Below, one piece after another: positions 20,523 through 33,927 of a stretch of 64,000 nucleotides of DNA. Every line of letters begins with the position of its first letter. The stretch's first letter is position 1. The stretch spans positions 30,409,637-30,473,636 of the forward strand of contig NC_083339.1 in the NCBI RefSeq assembly GCF_019175385.1, given 5' to 3'. The notes under the pieces were generated by a model. That model saw only the letters and a program-made list of their open reading frames with translations. It was not told the origin of the DNA and ran no database searches. The position numbers and the translations under genes are program-made. This DNA comes from Lycium barbarum (lineage: Eukaryota > Streptophyta > Magnoliopsida > Solanales > Solanaceae).

Positions 20523-23500
20523 AAGTCATAGGAAATGAGATTCCTTATACTAACCCCAGATTGCAGCAGAAGAATGGTAATGATAGAAGAAAGTGATTGA
20601 TGACATTGAAAACTACGGAGGTAAGCCCTTTCGTTGAGGCTACGTTATCGAAATATGTAATACTATGATGATGAATCAGAACCAAGGTAAGCAACGGTAC
20701 GAAAGATATGTGTCGAACAAAGTAAGAATTGAGATATGATGGAAATGTAAAGCTGAAGGATGAAAGAGAAAGTAAATAGGAAGAGGTAACAGGGCAGATC
20801 GCTACAGGATCAGGTACATCTCGAAGTGCGATATATGAAGTAAGTTTCGACATCTTTGTGCTTTTACTTGGAAGTGGGAGCCCTGTGTGGCTGAGATATG
20901 TCGTATATATATATATATATATATTGGCCCTGTGAGGCATTGTTGGTATTTGCTGCGTGCAGGTTTTGGGATAGTAAGAAATGTAGAGGAAACTCTGCCG
21001 AAATTTTCCTAGAATCTAAAGGAGATAAGATATAAGCTTGCAATATGTCCTAACGGAAAAATATGTTGTGCAAAAAGTAAGAGCAGGACGATATTAAGTT
21101 AGGAGTATCATTAACGATTACAAGAGATGAGCTAAATGTTGTTGAATTGATAGTAACAATAGTTATAAGATCGACATTGATACGGTAAAGAGAAATGCTT
21201 GGTAGCACTAAAATATGACATAGAAGAGAAAGGGTAACTCCAATAGAGTGTGATACGGAGGTATTGATTGGATGGATAAGTACAAGTAAAATACGATAAG
21301 TTTATTAGCAAAATAAAGCAGCAACATCACGGAGAAAGAGATACGAATATGAAGGGCTATAATGAATGTGAATACATTGGTGAAATGACTTATGTGGTAA
21401 GTGAAATAGGGATAATCAGAAAGAGTAACAGGTTAAGTATACTCGCTTCGCAAGGTTTAATCTATTTTATGAGCGAGATTTGCGAATGAGACCAAGAAGT
21501 GTCACTCTATAGAGTTGATTATGATCAGGATATAATGAGGACATAGCGAGAACTGGGATACAAAGTAAGTAAAGTATAGCAAGGAAACGACTAAAGATGT
21601 GACATGTTCTATATGAATAAAGAGTGAATGCAAGTATGAAACCGACAGGCGAGCCATGGAGCAGTAGATGAGAAAGATTATAAGACCTTGTTAAAGGAAA
21701 GTCCAGCATAGAGGTTCTTCAATGACAAGAAATGATAGCAAGCAATGACAAAAAGGGAAGTCAACTTGAAAAGGAAATCAGAGAAAAGTGATATGGCAAA
21801 GTAGTAGTAGTTGTGATTGGTATAGTCAAGGGTATGAGTGATATCTTTAGCTGGATGTAGAAGACCAAGACTGTGGGAAGATGAATAACGAAATAGGATG
21901 ATTATTAAAAAACGGATCCACATAAGGAGGATGAGAGGGGATGAACAGAATAAGTTTTGGAAGCGAAGAATGGATTGTACAAGGGTAGTATATTCCAAAG
22001 GACAAACTGGTACTAAGTTAAGAATAAAGGATTGATTATAAAACGGGAGGAACGAGATAAATTGAGGAGGAAGGTATGTAAAGGAATAAGAATGGGAAGA
22101 GAGAGAAAAGGAAATATACGAAGTACGCATGCTTAAGAAGTAGTCATGCTATGAGTAAAGGAAGATGCATCCCCTACGAATATCCTATACCAAGTTAGAA
22201 CGAGTAGAGTATATGAAGTAAAGAGTTGAAAAGAAAAAAAATGATCATGAGTTATGAAGTTTACCGTACGGCGATAAAATGATAGAATAAAGCTATCGCC
22301 AACGGCAAATGCAATATGATTATGATTGGTTTTGAAACCAACGTTGAGTGCAAAACAAGAGTAAAAGAGTATGAGGCATAAGGAGTATTAGTTGCGCATG
22401 AGGCTTGGGTCCTGAAAAACAAAGGTGACGTTAGAAGTAAACTTTGAGCCTCGAAGAAGAGGGCAAGTGACACTATATGGATGGTATGGATAACTAGACC
22501 TACTACTATTGTGAGCATCCCTATGGAACAAAAGTTGTTAATTGGAGCGGATTTAGACATTGACTAGATGAGCTAAGTAAAATACATCCTTGTTCGGATT
22601 GTTATATCGGTTGTATTATTTGGTTACCGGACTGCAAGGTGAGTATGTTAAGACTTCACACATGAATTATTGTAGTTATAAATTATGGGAAACAGCATAA
22701 GTGAGATGTAGTATAGTAAGGGATATATGAATTCAAGATTTGAAGGTGAGGCAACGGATTTGAGAATGTTACAAGTAAAACCCTTAAAGGGGGGAAGCGA
22801 GTAAAGAGAATACAAGTGTAGAGATTGGAATAATGGACCCTAAGATGTGACAGATATAGACTCTAAAACAAAGAGTGAGAGTTGTGCGAAAATAAGTCTA
22901 ATGACTGGTAAATAAATGAATACGAATTGAGCAGGCATCTGAGGCTGTACTGGAAATCGTCCACGAAGACCTTGAACCACGTGATATTGAGAGCAAATAA
23001 CTCAAGGGTTATTGTAAAGGATGGCGATGTGATACTAGAATGGAGGCAAAGGCACTAACGGTAAGTCGTTGCGAATGATATTGCTATTTATAAGTGACAA
23101 TGAAGAAAGAGACTTAAAGTTTCTACAGTAGAACATAAGATATGATAATCAAGGGAAAAATAAAGGAAGAAAGAGAGCATGACGGGATAAGTTACTACGG
23201 ATAGACAAAAAGTTTTAGTATATGTAATCACCGAGCCTAGCCATGGCCGGGCACGCGAAACGCCGAACCTTCGTGGTCGGGCATGCTATGTGAATGATAT
23301 GCATATGAATATGACTATTGATACAACAGGTAAATGAGTATGATTACGAATACGAATGTGGATACTTGTATATGTATAGAAATGTATGTACACGAATCAC
23401 GCAAGAACGATTATGCGATTTGCAAGTGTTTATGCGTCGCCAATGAAACCAAGTGGGTACTCAAAAAGAGGAGTAAGAGGTAAGAAAGAATAGTGTGGTC

Positions 23501-23566
23501 ATGGTACTCCGGGTCAGTTGAAGGAAAATACAAGGCGAAATTTTCATAGAATCCCGGATAGCTTAA

Positions 23567-23582
23567 CATTCGAGGACGAATG
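23567..23582 (+). other. Pre-polypurine-tract hairpin (Element 2)
   Basis: CATTCGAGGACGAATG: perfect six-base arms CATTCG/CGAATG around AGGA, followed by the purine run AAGGGG at the 3' LTR border. The identical 16 bases precede Element 3's 3' LTR (47825-47840). Confidence 0.8.
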
Positions 23583-23589
23583 TTCCCAA

Positions 23590-26500
23590 GGGGACACCTC
23601 AAAAAAATTTCCCTTCATACACAGTGAATAGACTGATGAAGGGTATGACGTATGCGATGTTTTGATAAGTGAGGAATAACATTTGATGATTCTAAATGAG
23701 ATTTCAAAGACATTCGAAGTAAGAGAAGAAAGTTTTCCAAGAGGAGGCAAGACATATGAGATGTATCGGAAAGGATTTACGAGTAACGAGTTAATCATGA
23801 TTTAATGATGCTTTAGATAAAATGAAGAGATATAAGAGTAGTACATGGAAAGTTGATCAAGTCGTAATAAGGACCTATAAGCCTAATATGGGCATAAGCC
23901 ATCCAAAAGGGAGATTTAAGGAAACATTTTCGGATGATCTGACTTGGAGGGGCCAAAACGCCATTATAAGTTTGGCATTCGGAAAACCACTAAGAATAAA
24001 AGTTGTAGATACTTAAAATACCTTTCCAACCATAGGTCGTGGGCTCTCACACGATATAGGGATCAAGAGTTATGACCTTTTTACTAAACGAAACGACGCA
24101 GACAACTTCGGAAGAAACTGTGAGTTCCACGACCATGTTTCACGGTCCGTGAAACTTTCCACGGACCGTATACTGGTCCGTGGAATGCCCAGAAGAGATG
24201 ATGATTTCCTGGTGGTGATCCACGACAAGATCCATGGACCATACAATATTCCACAGACCGTGAAAGTGTTCGTGGAAGTCCCGACGGGCTGAACTAAGTT
24301 CAATTATATAATGATGTTCCCACTTCATTTATTTCATTTCCCACACACTTCTTCATCTCTCAAGACCTCTAGAAGGTTCCAAAAACATCATATACAAGAA
24401 ATCAAAGGAAATCCATGATCAATTACATTAAACCAAGTGAATCAAATGTAAGAAACTCATTAAAATTCATCCAAGACAAGGAATCCAAGTGAAGGTGAAA
24501 CTAGGGTTTTTCTCAAGTGAAGTGTTTGCACTCAAGTTTCATTCCTATACCATCTAAGGTAATTTTTAAGGTATTTACATGTTTTTTAAGGTATTTGAAA
24601 GTTGAAACACTTAGATTGTAAAAGGGTATAGAAAATGGGTCATGAAAGGGTGAATAGTGTCATTTTGAGTGATAACTTGAATTGAGTTACAATTATTGAT
24701 GTGTTGTGATATAGTTATGTTATAAATGATATTAAGGACATGGGATAAGAATTATATGTGAGAAAACGTACTAGTATACTATGACCATGATTATGGGTGA
24801 ATTGAGGTGGAATGGTGAAACGAGGGTAATGTAGATGAATGAAGATTGTTGGTTACGATATTGTGAATGTTATTATAAATGTTTGGGAGTTGATATACAA
24901 TATGGGAAAATTTGTATAAACAAAGGGAATGCGGCCCAATTTTCTCTAGCCTTAGTAAGCACGTTCATGTAATCGATTAGCTAATGTAAATGCGAATTCT
25001 CTTGAAGATAGAAACGTGAGCATTGAAGAAGGACAATCAAGCGATGGAAATTGTTAAACGAAAGAGGTATGTAAGGCTAGTCCTTTCTTTCTAAGGCATG
25101 AATCTTATGGTATGAATCCTCCTTACCTCTCCATGACTTTCCTACTTTCCGGAAAACTAAGAGCCTATGTTCATGAATAGCCATATGGGATAAGATAAGA
25201 GGTATTTTACGAATGCAGTAATGATGGTGATGAGTCTAAGTCTAAAGATTCTAAGGCCTATAACATTATGATTCTACAAGGCTAATGATCCATATTACGA
25301 TCCGTTGATGTTGTTCATTGACTACACTCAACTTATATGCTAATTCCTTCAAGGTGAGGCATAATGCTTATGAATGCTCCATAATGGAAGCGGGGGCTCT
25401 CGACCTTATGTCACCCCGACATTGTTATAGATTGTCTATAAGCTCTAATACACGTCCTATGACCAATGTTCCGAAACGTTACGAGTCTATGTTCATAAAG
25501 GATTTCACATGACATAAAGGTAAGAGATATGCTATAGATACGACGATGGTAACAATGAGCCTAAGTTAGAGATTATAAAGGCTATTATGCGATATTATAA
25601 CGAAGTTCGTGCTACGAATACGATGCGATTCTCATAGATTGTCTTTAAATCCAAATGTATGCTCCATGAAAGGTTATGATAAGTTTATGAGACATATATG
25701 ATGATAATGATGACGATATTGATAGTGATGATGATAATGATGACGATGTTGATAGTGATGATGATAATGATGACGATGATACTAGTGGTGACGCTAAAGA
25801 TATTTATGGGCTTTTATGTATATATAAAAGTGTGCTGATGTATGACTATTATGAAACCCCGAGATTATAAGGCCGGGTAGAATATGTATATATTTATGTA
25901 ACGCGCGCAGACCTCTGCAGTTGGGTACGAATAACCCTGAAGCCTTGGTAGGGCCAGGTAGCAATAACCCTGAAGCCTTGGTAGGGCCAGGTAGCAATAA
26001 CCCTGAAGCCTTGGTAGGGCCAGGTAGCAATAACCCTGAGGCCTTGGTAGGGCCAGGTAGCCATAACCCTGAAGCCTTGGTAGGGCCAGGTAGATATAAC
26101 CCTGAAGCCTTGGTAGGGCAAGGTAGATATAACCCTGAAGCCTTGGTAGGGCCAGGTAGCTATAACCCTGAAGCCTTGGTTGGCCAGGTATGTATATGAT
26201 ATAAATACATATATTCTATGATTATGTATATATGATGTATGTATGAAAAGCCCGGAAAATATGTAGGTGATATTGTCGAGCCACTACGTGGCCGAATGCG
26301 GATAACATTAATGTGCATGAGCAGATCCGGTATTATGATATATGTATGATACGATGATGTTTGCGCTATGATGATACAGGTACTGTGATTATATATGATA
26401 TAGGCATGAGAGGTATCCTCCCTTAAAAGTTACGCTGGTTATGTCTACATCTTATGTCCTATGATTTCTCTAATATGTTCATTTCATTCATGCCTTACAT

Positions 26501-26984
26501 ACTCAGTACAATATTCGTACTGACGTCCGTTTTCTTTGGACGTTGTGTTCATGACCACGAGTAAGCAGGGAGGAGACCCAGACTTGTTGAAGTCGATAAT
26601 CAGAGTGTCGAAAGCACTCCATTATTCCGGAGGTGCCATTGATTTATCATTTTATGTACATTTATGTTTCGGGCACGACGGGGTCCTGTCCCGTCCATAT
26701 GTCTAGCATTCTAGTAGAGGCTCATAGATACGTATGTGTCGGTAGTATGGTCTCACGATTTTGATGTCGTATATATATGTATATATGTATGTGTGTATTA
26801 TTTTGATAACCGAAAGGGCTTATGTATATAAAAGTAATTATGTTTCCAAATGAAAAATAATTTTTCTACGATTTGAGTATGGATTTGATGAACGAACGCT
26901 TAACGAGTATGATAAGTAGCAGGATGAGCGGTGCTCGGTGGACAGCCCCGGGTACCCGTCACGGCCCCTAGTCGGGTCGTGACA
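23590..26984 (+). repeat. Element 2 3' LTR (3395 bp)
   Basis: It matches the 5' LTR throughout. Its first bases are GGGGACACCTC where the 5' LTR has TGTTACACCTC, so the terminal TG is lost. It ends GTCGTGACA followed by ACAAG. The splice donor is weakened here (CTAAG|GTAATT, near 24560). The 33-bp array (25929-26189) again has eight units, more uniform than in the 5' LTR. Confidence 0.92.
25929..26189 (+). repeat. 33-bp minisatellite, eight copies, in 3' LTR of Element 2
   Basis: Same unit and copy number as 19308-19569. The units are more homogeneous and stay in frame throughout, whereas the 5' array has a one-base insertion and deletion in its second unit. Confidence 0.92.
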
Positions 26985-26989
26985 ACAAG

Positions 26990-29900
26990 TCAAATGTCAT
27001 CAGCAAATTCTTTAGTCACTCTACAGAACTGCCCTAGGCCAGCCTAGAAACGTAACAATGTTGTGTTGTATCGCAAACCCTACATAGACAGACCATGGAA
27101 AATCTACATGAGACAGTCAAGGAAATAAAGACAATCAAACGTCTTGGCAGGGCATTAAAGATCAAGTCTAGACATAAATTACTCAGGTAGTAGACAGTAG
27201 GCAATTCCCCTTTTCAACTTAAGCTGGCCATATTCCAACAGAACCCATGCAAAGCATTTCATGTTTTAATAACACTAGCCAAAGGGGTAGTTTGATCTTG
27301 GATATAGGGTCAATCACTTTCTTTTAAGAAGACTGCATTCAGAGTCTCTAATGGAGCACAAAGGGAACTCAAACTACCATTTACCAAATGGCCATGAACT
27401 AAAAAAAAATATTTTTTAAGTAAAAATCCTCCATTTCCCCTAATAAGACCAAATCTTTGAGCTTTCAAACATAATCAAGATTCAAAAAAGAGGAAAATAA
27501 AAGGAAGAAGAAAGATATGCATTAACTGGAAAATGAAGCAAACTCCTGAAACTAACATACAAGTGCAAAGAACAGGATGGCATCTCATGAACAGGTCATA
27601 GGGCCAATATTTTAGGTTTCTAGTCCAATTCTTAAAAGGCTAGTTAATTAGCAAAAAGGTTGACTCAAACCCCTTCCCTTGTTAACCTATTCTTTAGACA
27701 GCATCCTACTTAACCTGCACATGATTCAATTTAGTCTAAACAGTCTCACCTTCTTTTCCTTAGTCATGTTTTAGCATTTTGAATTAATAGGGTAATGACA
27801 TATTATCAGACCAATGGTTCATTGTTAATCTAGCCTTTTCTTCCCCCTCACAATCTTGTTTCAACACCACCTAGACTTGTTCTCATCATGATTTTATCCC
27901 TGATTTACCTATTCCAACTTCTATTTTTTTTGTAGTGATTAATTACTGAGACTAAGCCCACTCAACAACTCCTCTAGCCCTACACTTATTGTCAACAACA
28001 ACTGATCACTTTCATTAGTCAGACTTGATCAAGAAGGCACAATCAAATAAAGCTCCAAACGCATCAACCTCCCATCAAGGGAGAAGGAAAACACATATTA
28101 AGCTATTAACCTTGTTTTAGTTTGGCTTGCTTTTACAGATGAAACAGTAAGGCAGGCTTATTCTTAAAAAGAAAATTGTTCCTTATTTAGTAAAAAAAAA
28201 AAGTAATGCTTGATCTATCTTTGTCTCTAATCCCTTCTCATCTTATTTACTAATGTCAACACAATTATTGCATGTTTATAGAGTTAACCAGCTAACAGGG
28301 GGTAAGGACAAATCACATGGAAGATCACTCTAAGCCACTGGTATAGCAAGGTAGCACCAACCATAGAAGACCCAACACATTTTGCACACACACTCTTTTA
28401 GGTACAGTATTAAAAGAATTTTCAACTCAAGCATGATAAGATAGGAGCAGGGTAGCCTCACTTTGTAAAGAAATATCACAAGTCAAACTGGTGACAGTCT
28501 CAGATGTATTCAATAAGGCAAATCAAGAGGTCCTCAAACATAACTAAAAATACTTAATTCATGGATTCCTTTTGGAGGCAGGTATTATCATGTCATGATG
28601 TAAATATTACAATGCTGATCCCATAAATATTTCATAATGATTTGCTAACACTAAGCAGTCTCCATTAAACAGTCATACAAACCAAGTTAATATCCTAAGC
28701 AACCTTACCATAACCTAGGTACTTTCTGATTAAATTAGGCCCTCTTGTTTCAATAGATGCATATTAATAGTGTACTGCTGACCCTTATCAAAGCTCAAGA
28801 ACACACAAGCCATTCCTAGATTCCAACAACCTTAAACACCTTTGCCAAATTACAGTACTGGTCTAGGACACCCACCTTAAACCAAATCATCATATATCAT
28901 ACTAAACACATAAATAGAGCATTATGTTTTGTAAGGAATTCACTCTGGGGCTTACTAAACAATGCCTAAATCAACAATTATACTACTAAGCCATCAACCA
29001 AGAGCATACAAACTAAATATTAACTTATAAAATAACAAAGAACATAAAAGAGGGGTTGGGCATTATCTTTTTTCGATGCAACCCTTGTCAAGAATGGATT
29101 CGCAAGCCTCTTGTGCTTCCAACCCAAACTCAACCACAACAAAGGGGAAAAAGTAAATAAATTTTCGACTGAGAGACTCAAAAAGACGAAGAGGTTTTAT
29201 TTTGAGTCTAAAAATTATACTTTGCTTAAATTTCAAGTTTTTAACTTAAAACTCTAGCTTACTTTGATTTTTCCAGTGCTGAAAACTTGTTTTTGTTTGA
29301 AGGTTGGGGTTCTATAAAATAGAACTCCAAGGCTATGAAAAACCTGATAAATACCGATGTGGGATTAACTAGTTTCGTTCAAATCACCCTTGCAAATGAA
29401 GATCTACGGTTGAAATCGACCAGAATCAACAACGCATGGCCAGATCTGAGTATGGTTCTACTCGATTTAGCCCGTTTATACTCAACCAACAAGAATCGAA
29501 CAAAATACAACAAATAAATAGCAAAAATAAAAAGAAAATGCAGAAATTGTATAATAAATTCAAAAACTAAAAGGAAAATCGAAGATGAAAGAGACTTATA
29601 CCGTGTTTGGAACGATTTTGAGTGAAATTGTTAAATCATAAATTGTTGCATGCATTTGTATACACAAAAAGTTGTTGAGGTCTGAGACCTCTGAATCGTT
29701 TGTCATTTTTGGCGATGAGAGAGAAAGGAAAGTACAGGCGGTGATAGGATTTGCTGGAAGAGGAAAGAGAGAAGGGGAGGGGGTGTTTGGCCCTTTCCTT
29801 TTCTGAAAATGATAAGTGAAAAGGGGTAATTACCCCCTTAATGTTTGACTTGGGACGGGTCAGCCCCTATTGGGTTTGGACTCGGTCTAACCATTTTTTG

Positions 29901-30050
29901 GGAATAAAATGGGCCTCTCTTCTTTGTGTATACACCAAGTGTATACATATATATCTCACATATATGTTGTGTACACTTGGTGTATATGCTAAATATATTT
30001 AGTCATTAACCATTTATAATTAAAAATACTATTAAAGAAAATTGAAACCA
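26990..30050 (-). repeat. LTR B segment 3 (5' part of the inverted Tat-like LTR)
   Basis: A-rich on the plus strand, so U-rich if read as a minus-strand transcript, like LTR A on its own strand. Near 29320-29290 the minus strand carries a TTCTATTTTATAGAAC promoter-like phrase comparable with Element C's LTR near 38330. Near 29430 a TGGCCAGAT phrase recalls LTR A near 7050. A 15-bp inverted repeat lies at 29929-29986. The left and middle segments plus this one total about 6 kb, similar to the other two LTRs. The outer border near 30.05 kb is not visible, and no gene is seen. Confidence 0.45.
29929..29986. repeat. 15-bp perfect inverted repeat
   Basis: TATACACCAAGTGTA (29929-29943) and TACACTTGGTGTATA (29972-29986) pair perfectly around a 28-base AT-rich loop that itself contains ATATAT arms. 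It could be an LTR promoter-proximal dyad or a small MITE-like hairpin; no target duplication was found. Confidence 0.7.
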
Positions 30051-30463
30051 TGGGAAAAAATAGGTTGCTATGTATTTTGTAATAAATAAAAAAAGAGAAA
30101 TGATTTTTAAAAGCTGGTTAAGTCGCTGATGGGCTTGAAATTCAATTGGTCCAATGCATTCATTTTAATTGTGGCCTTTTAGCCTAAATGTTACCCGCAT
30201 AAGAGTGAACCGTAACACCGATATGGGCAAGCAACTATCCAACTGGACCTCGACCCCGCTCTTGGCTCCTCGGTACAGATGATGAATTTAAATGCTTTAT
30301 GAAATCGGGGAGAATCAGTCGAGGCCCGATTACTCACCATTTGCACTTTAAACTACCTCGTGATGTTTTAAAAAAATGTAAATGGCTCGATGTTGATCCG
30401 AGTTAGGACCACAGTCTGTACTTCCTTTTATTAAATTAACGAAGCATCGGTTTATGAGAAAAA

Positions 30464-33400
30464 ATGACTTTTTTACTTATGCATATGTTTTATTCTAACC
30501 TTGATTTGCTTTGCCTTTTCAACAATAATAACGATAAACCAACCTTAAATGTCATGACATGTCGCAAAACGAATGAGTCAAGTGACACAGATGAAGAGGG
30601 GTACGAAGAGTACAATGAGGAAACAATGTTACCTAAGGGTCTCATGGAAGAAGTAAACAGTTCGAGAACGAGCAGAAACCTAACCTAGATGAAACAAAAG
30701 TAATTAATCTAGGAGATGAGGATACGGTCAAAGAAACCTGGATAAGTGTGTATCTGGAAGCGTCCCAAAAGTAAGAATTAATAGAGTTACTGAGAGAGTA
30801 TGTCGATATCTTCGTCTGGCCATATGCTGACATGCTTGGGTTAAGAACCGGCATAGTGGCCCAAAGAATACCCGTCAATGCAGGTTTTGCTCCGGTTAAA
30901 TAAAAGACCAGACAGTTTAAACCGGATCTGAGCATCCGAATCAAGATGAGGTGGAAAAATAGATTAAGTCCGAAGTAATGGAAGTAACCTCGTACCCAAC
31001 ATAGTTGGCCAATATCGTGCCAATACCAAAGAAATACGGGAAAATCCAAATCTGCGTGGATTACCGCAACCTTAATAGAGGAAGTCCCAAGGACAACTTT
31101 CCACTTCCGAATATCCACATACTCATCGACAATTGCGCGAAGCACGAGTTACAATCATTTGTGGATTGCTTTACGGGATACCATTAAATCTTGATGAATG
31201 AGGAAGATGCTAAAAAAACAGCCTTCATCACCCCGTGGGTAATGTATCATTATCGAGTAATGTCATTCAGCCTCAAGAACACTGGCGCCACTTATATGAG
31301 GGCTATGACCACCATTTTCCATGATATGATCCACAAGGAAATTGAAGTATACGTGGACGATGGCATTGTCAAGTCAAGAGAAAGCTCAGAGCATACTAAG
31401 CATTTATAGAAGTTCTTTGACAGACTCCAAAAATTCAACTTGAAGCTAAACCCAGCCAAGTGCGGATTTCGAGTACCTGTCAGAAAAATGCTTGGGTTTA
31501 TAGCCAGTCGAAAGGGCATCGAACTAGACCCATTAAAGATCAAAGCTATCCAAGAGCTACCCCTCCAAAGACCAAGAAAGAGGTCATGAGTTTCCTAGAA
31601 AGTTTGAACTACATTGGTTTGTTCATAGCCCAATCCACCGTAATTATGTAACTCATACTCAAGTTGCTAAAGAAAGACGTGCCATAGAATACATTGAAGA
31701 GTGTCAGAAAGCATTTGACACCATCAAGAAGTACCTTTCCAACCCACCAGTCCTGATACCTCCTAGACCTAGAAGTTTGTTACTGCTATACCTGTCGGTA
31801 TCAGATAATGCCTTCAGATGCTTGTTAGGACAGCATGACGAAACCGACAAAACTGAGCTTGCTATCTATTAACTGAGCAAGAATTTCACCATCTACGAGA
31901 CATGGGTATCCCAGAAGCTAAGACATTACTTGTTAGCATACACCACTCATCTCATAGCCAAGGTGGTTCCACTAAAGTACATCTTTCGTAAACCCATGCC
32001 TATAGGGAAATTGGCCAAATGAAAAATTCAACTGAGTGAGTTTGACATCACATACGTGGCACAGAAGGCCGTCAAGGGACAAGCATTGGCGGACTTACTG
32101 GCAGAAATCCCAGTCGACCCGAATTTTCGAGCCGCTCCGAACATACTTCCCAGACGAAGAAATATTGGCAGTATAAGAGGAAATAGCTGAGCCTTATTCA
32201 GGCTGGAGGTTGTTTTCGATGGTGCGGTTAACTACAGAGGCTCAGGAATCGGAGCAGTCTTGAAATCAAAAATCGGACAACATTATCCGATGGACGCAAA
32301 ACTCAAGTTCCGATGCACCAAAAAATTAGCAAAACACAAGCCTACATCTTAGGTCTCGGAATGGCTTTGGATATGGACATCCACGAATTATTGGTAATAG
32401 GCAATTTGGACCTGCTAATCCACCAAGTACAAGGCGAATGGGCCACAAAGCACTCCAAGATCTTGCCATATGTAAACCTCGCATAAAGGTTATGCAAAGA
32501 GTTCAAGAAGATCGATTTCAAGCATACACCACGGGCTCAAAATGAGTTCGCCGATGCTCTTGCTACCATACATCCATAACACAGCATCCCGAAAGCAGTC
32601 ACATCGACCCACTGGAGATAAGTCTAAGGGAAAAACATGCCTACTGTTCTCATGTAGAGGCGGAACCCGATGGCAAGCCATGGTATGCTAACATAAAGAC
32701 ATATTTGGAAAAGGGAGAGTATCCCGAGACTACTACAAGCAATCAAAAGAAGAAATCCAGAGAATGGCTAACGGATTCTTTCTAAACAAGAAAATACTCT
32801 ACAAAAGAATGCCGGATCTCGAATTTCTCTGATGCTTGGATGTCTCCGAGGCCACAAAACTACTAGAAGAAGTGCATGCTGGAACTTGTGGGCCTCACAT
32901 GAATGGGTTAGTTCTAGCTAAGAAAATCCTCCGAGTAGGTTATTATTGGATGACAATGGAAAACGATTGTTTAGAGTTTGTGCAAAGATGTCATCAATGC
33001 CAAATCCATTGAGATCTGATCAGAGTCCCACCAAGTGAACTCAATGTTATGAGCTCACCCTGGCTATTCGTCACCAGGGGAATGGACTTCATTGGACCCA
33101 TCGAACCACCCGCATCTAATAGGCATCGATTCATTCTAGTCACCATAGATTACTTTACCAAATGGGTGGATGCCACATCACACAAATCGATGACGAAGAA
33201 AGTGGTAGCTAATTTCGTGTGAAACAACATCTTATACCGATTCGACATACCAGAGTCCATCATAACGGACAATGGAGAAAATCTGAACAGTCATCTGATG
33301 AAAGACATCTGCGAGCAATTTCGGATAACCCATCAGAACTCTACCGCCTATCGACCACAAATGATTGGAGCCCTAGAGCCAACCAAAAAGAATATCAAGA

Positions 33401-33927
33401 TGATATTAAGAAAGATGACGGACAACTACAAGTGTTGGCAAAAACAATTGCCCTATGCATTGCTTGGATACCGAACAACAGCTCGGACTTCAACAAGGGC
33501 AACTCCGTACTTGCTTGTCAATGGCATCGAAGCAGTCATACCAGCCGAAGTGGAAGTACCATCACTTGGGATCATTCAAGAAGCAGAGTTGGACAACGCA
33601 AAATGGGTTCGAAACCTATATGAGCAACTGACTATAATCGATGAAAAGAGGATGATTGTCATATGCCACGGTCAATTATACCAACAAATAATGGTGTGTG
33701 CCTTCAATAAACGAGTCAGAGCTTGCCTTTTCCAAATAGGACAACTGGTACTCAAGCTAGTGTTCACACACCAAGTCGAATATAAAGGAAAGTTCGCATC
33801 CAACTGGCAAGACCCGTACATAGTCCGCAAGGTACTCTCTAGAGGAGCAGTAATACTGGCAGAAATAGACGGTCAAGAATGGCCCAAAGCAATCAATTCA
33901 GACACAATCAAACGGTGTTACGCATGA
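30464..33927 (+). pseudogene. Tat-lineage pol pseudogene: RT, RNase H, archaeal-type RNase H, integrase
   Basis: RT runs about 30800-31650 with VDYRNLNRGSPKDNFPLPNI near 31060 and the catalytic YVDD at 31350-31361. RT-linked RNase H follows (31700-32130), in which the usual block between FTIYE and QKLRHY is missing about 15 residues. A second, archaeal-type RNase H is at 32195-32580 (VFDGAVNYRGSGIGAVL, later HTPRAQNEFADALATI). Integrase covers 32830-33924: zinc motif EVHAGTCGPHMNG...RCHQCQ, then catalytic Asp in GMDFIGP (33085), Asp in TDNG (33268) and Glu near 33376, spaced as D-35-E. Many stops (30771, 31185, 31407, 32829, 33012 and others) and frameshifts (near 30950 and 31555) rule out function. 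The last 209 codons (33298-33927) are open. Confidence 0.9.

Larger units (their letters stand above)
20364..23589 (+). mobile_element. Element 2 internal region, no coding capacity recognised
   Basis: It contains the PBS (20368-20379), leader hairpin (20423-20461), conserved box (20506-20522), a 3-kb purine-rich body and a pre-polypurine hairpin (23567-23582). The plus strand is strikingly rich in A and G, so stop codons are rare on the minus strand and several long minus-strand open frames (20545-20940, 21678-22130, 22261-22560) arise without protein-like features. A segment near 23237-23290 is homologous to Element 1's LTR near 4260-4310 (CCGAGCCTAGCCATGGCCGG). The region therefore carries some LTR-derived sequence. 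Confidence 0.8.
16963..26984 (+). mobile_element. Element 2: complete 10.0-kb non-autonomous LTR retrotransposon
   Basis: Two LTRs of about 3.4 kb bracket a 3.2-kb internal region. The target duplication ACAAG is at 16958-16962 and 26985-26989. The PBS for initiator tRNA-Met follows the 5' LTR, and a hairpin and purine-rich tract precede the 3' LTR. I find no gag, protease, RT, RNase H or integrase motif in the internal region, so it would need proteins supplied by another element. Its LTR and leader are homologous to those of Element 1, making a relative of Element 1 the likely helper. It is inserted in LTR B. Confidence 0.92.

Noticed and set aside
20545..22560. Several long minus-strand open frames
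   Set aside because: They arise because the plus strand is purine-rich, which makes minus-strand stops rare. No domains, and hydrophobic low-complexity content follows from base composition.
30642..31145. 167-codon minus-strand open frame
   Set aside because: It is antisense to the decayed Tat RT, whose motifs are clear on the plus strand.
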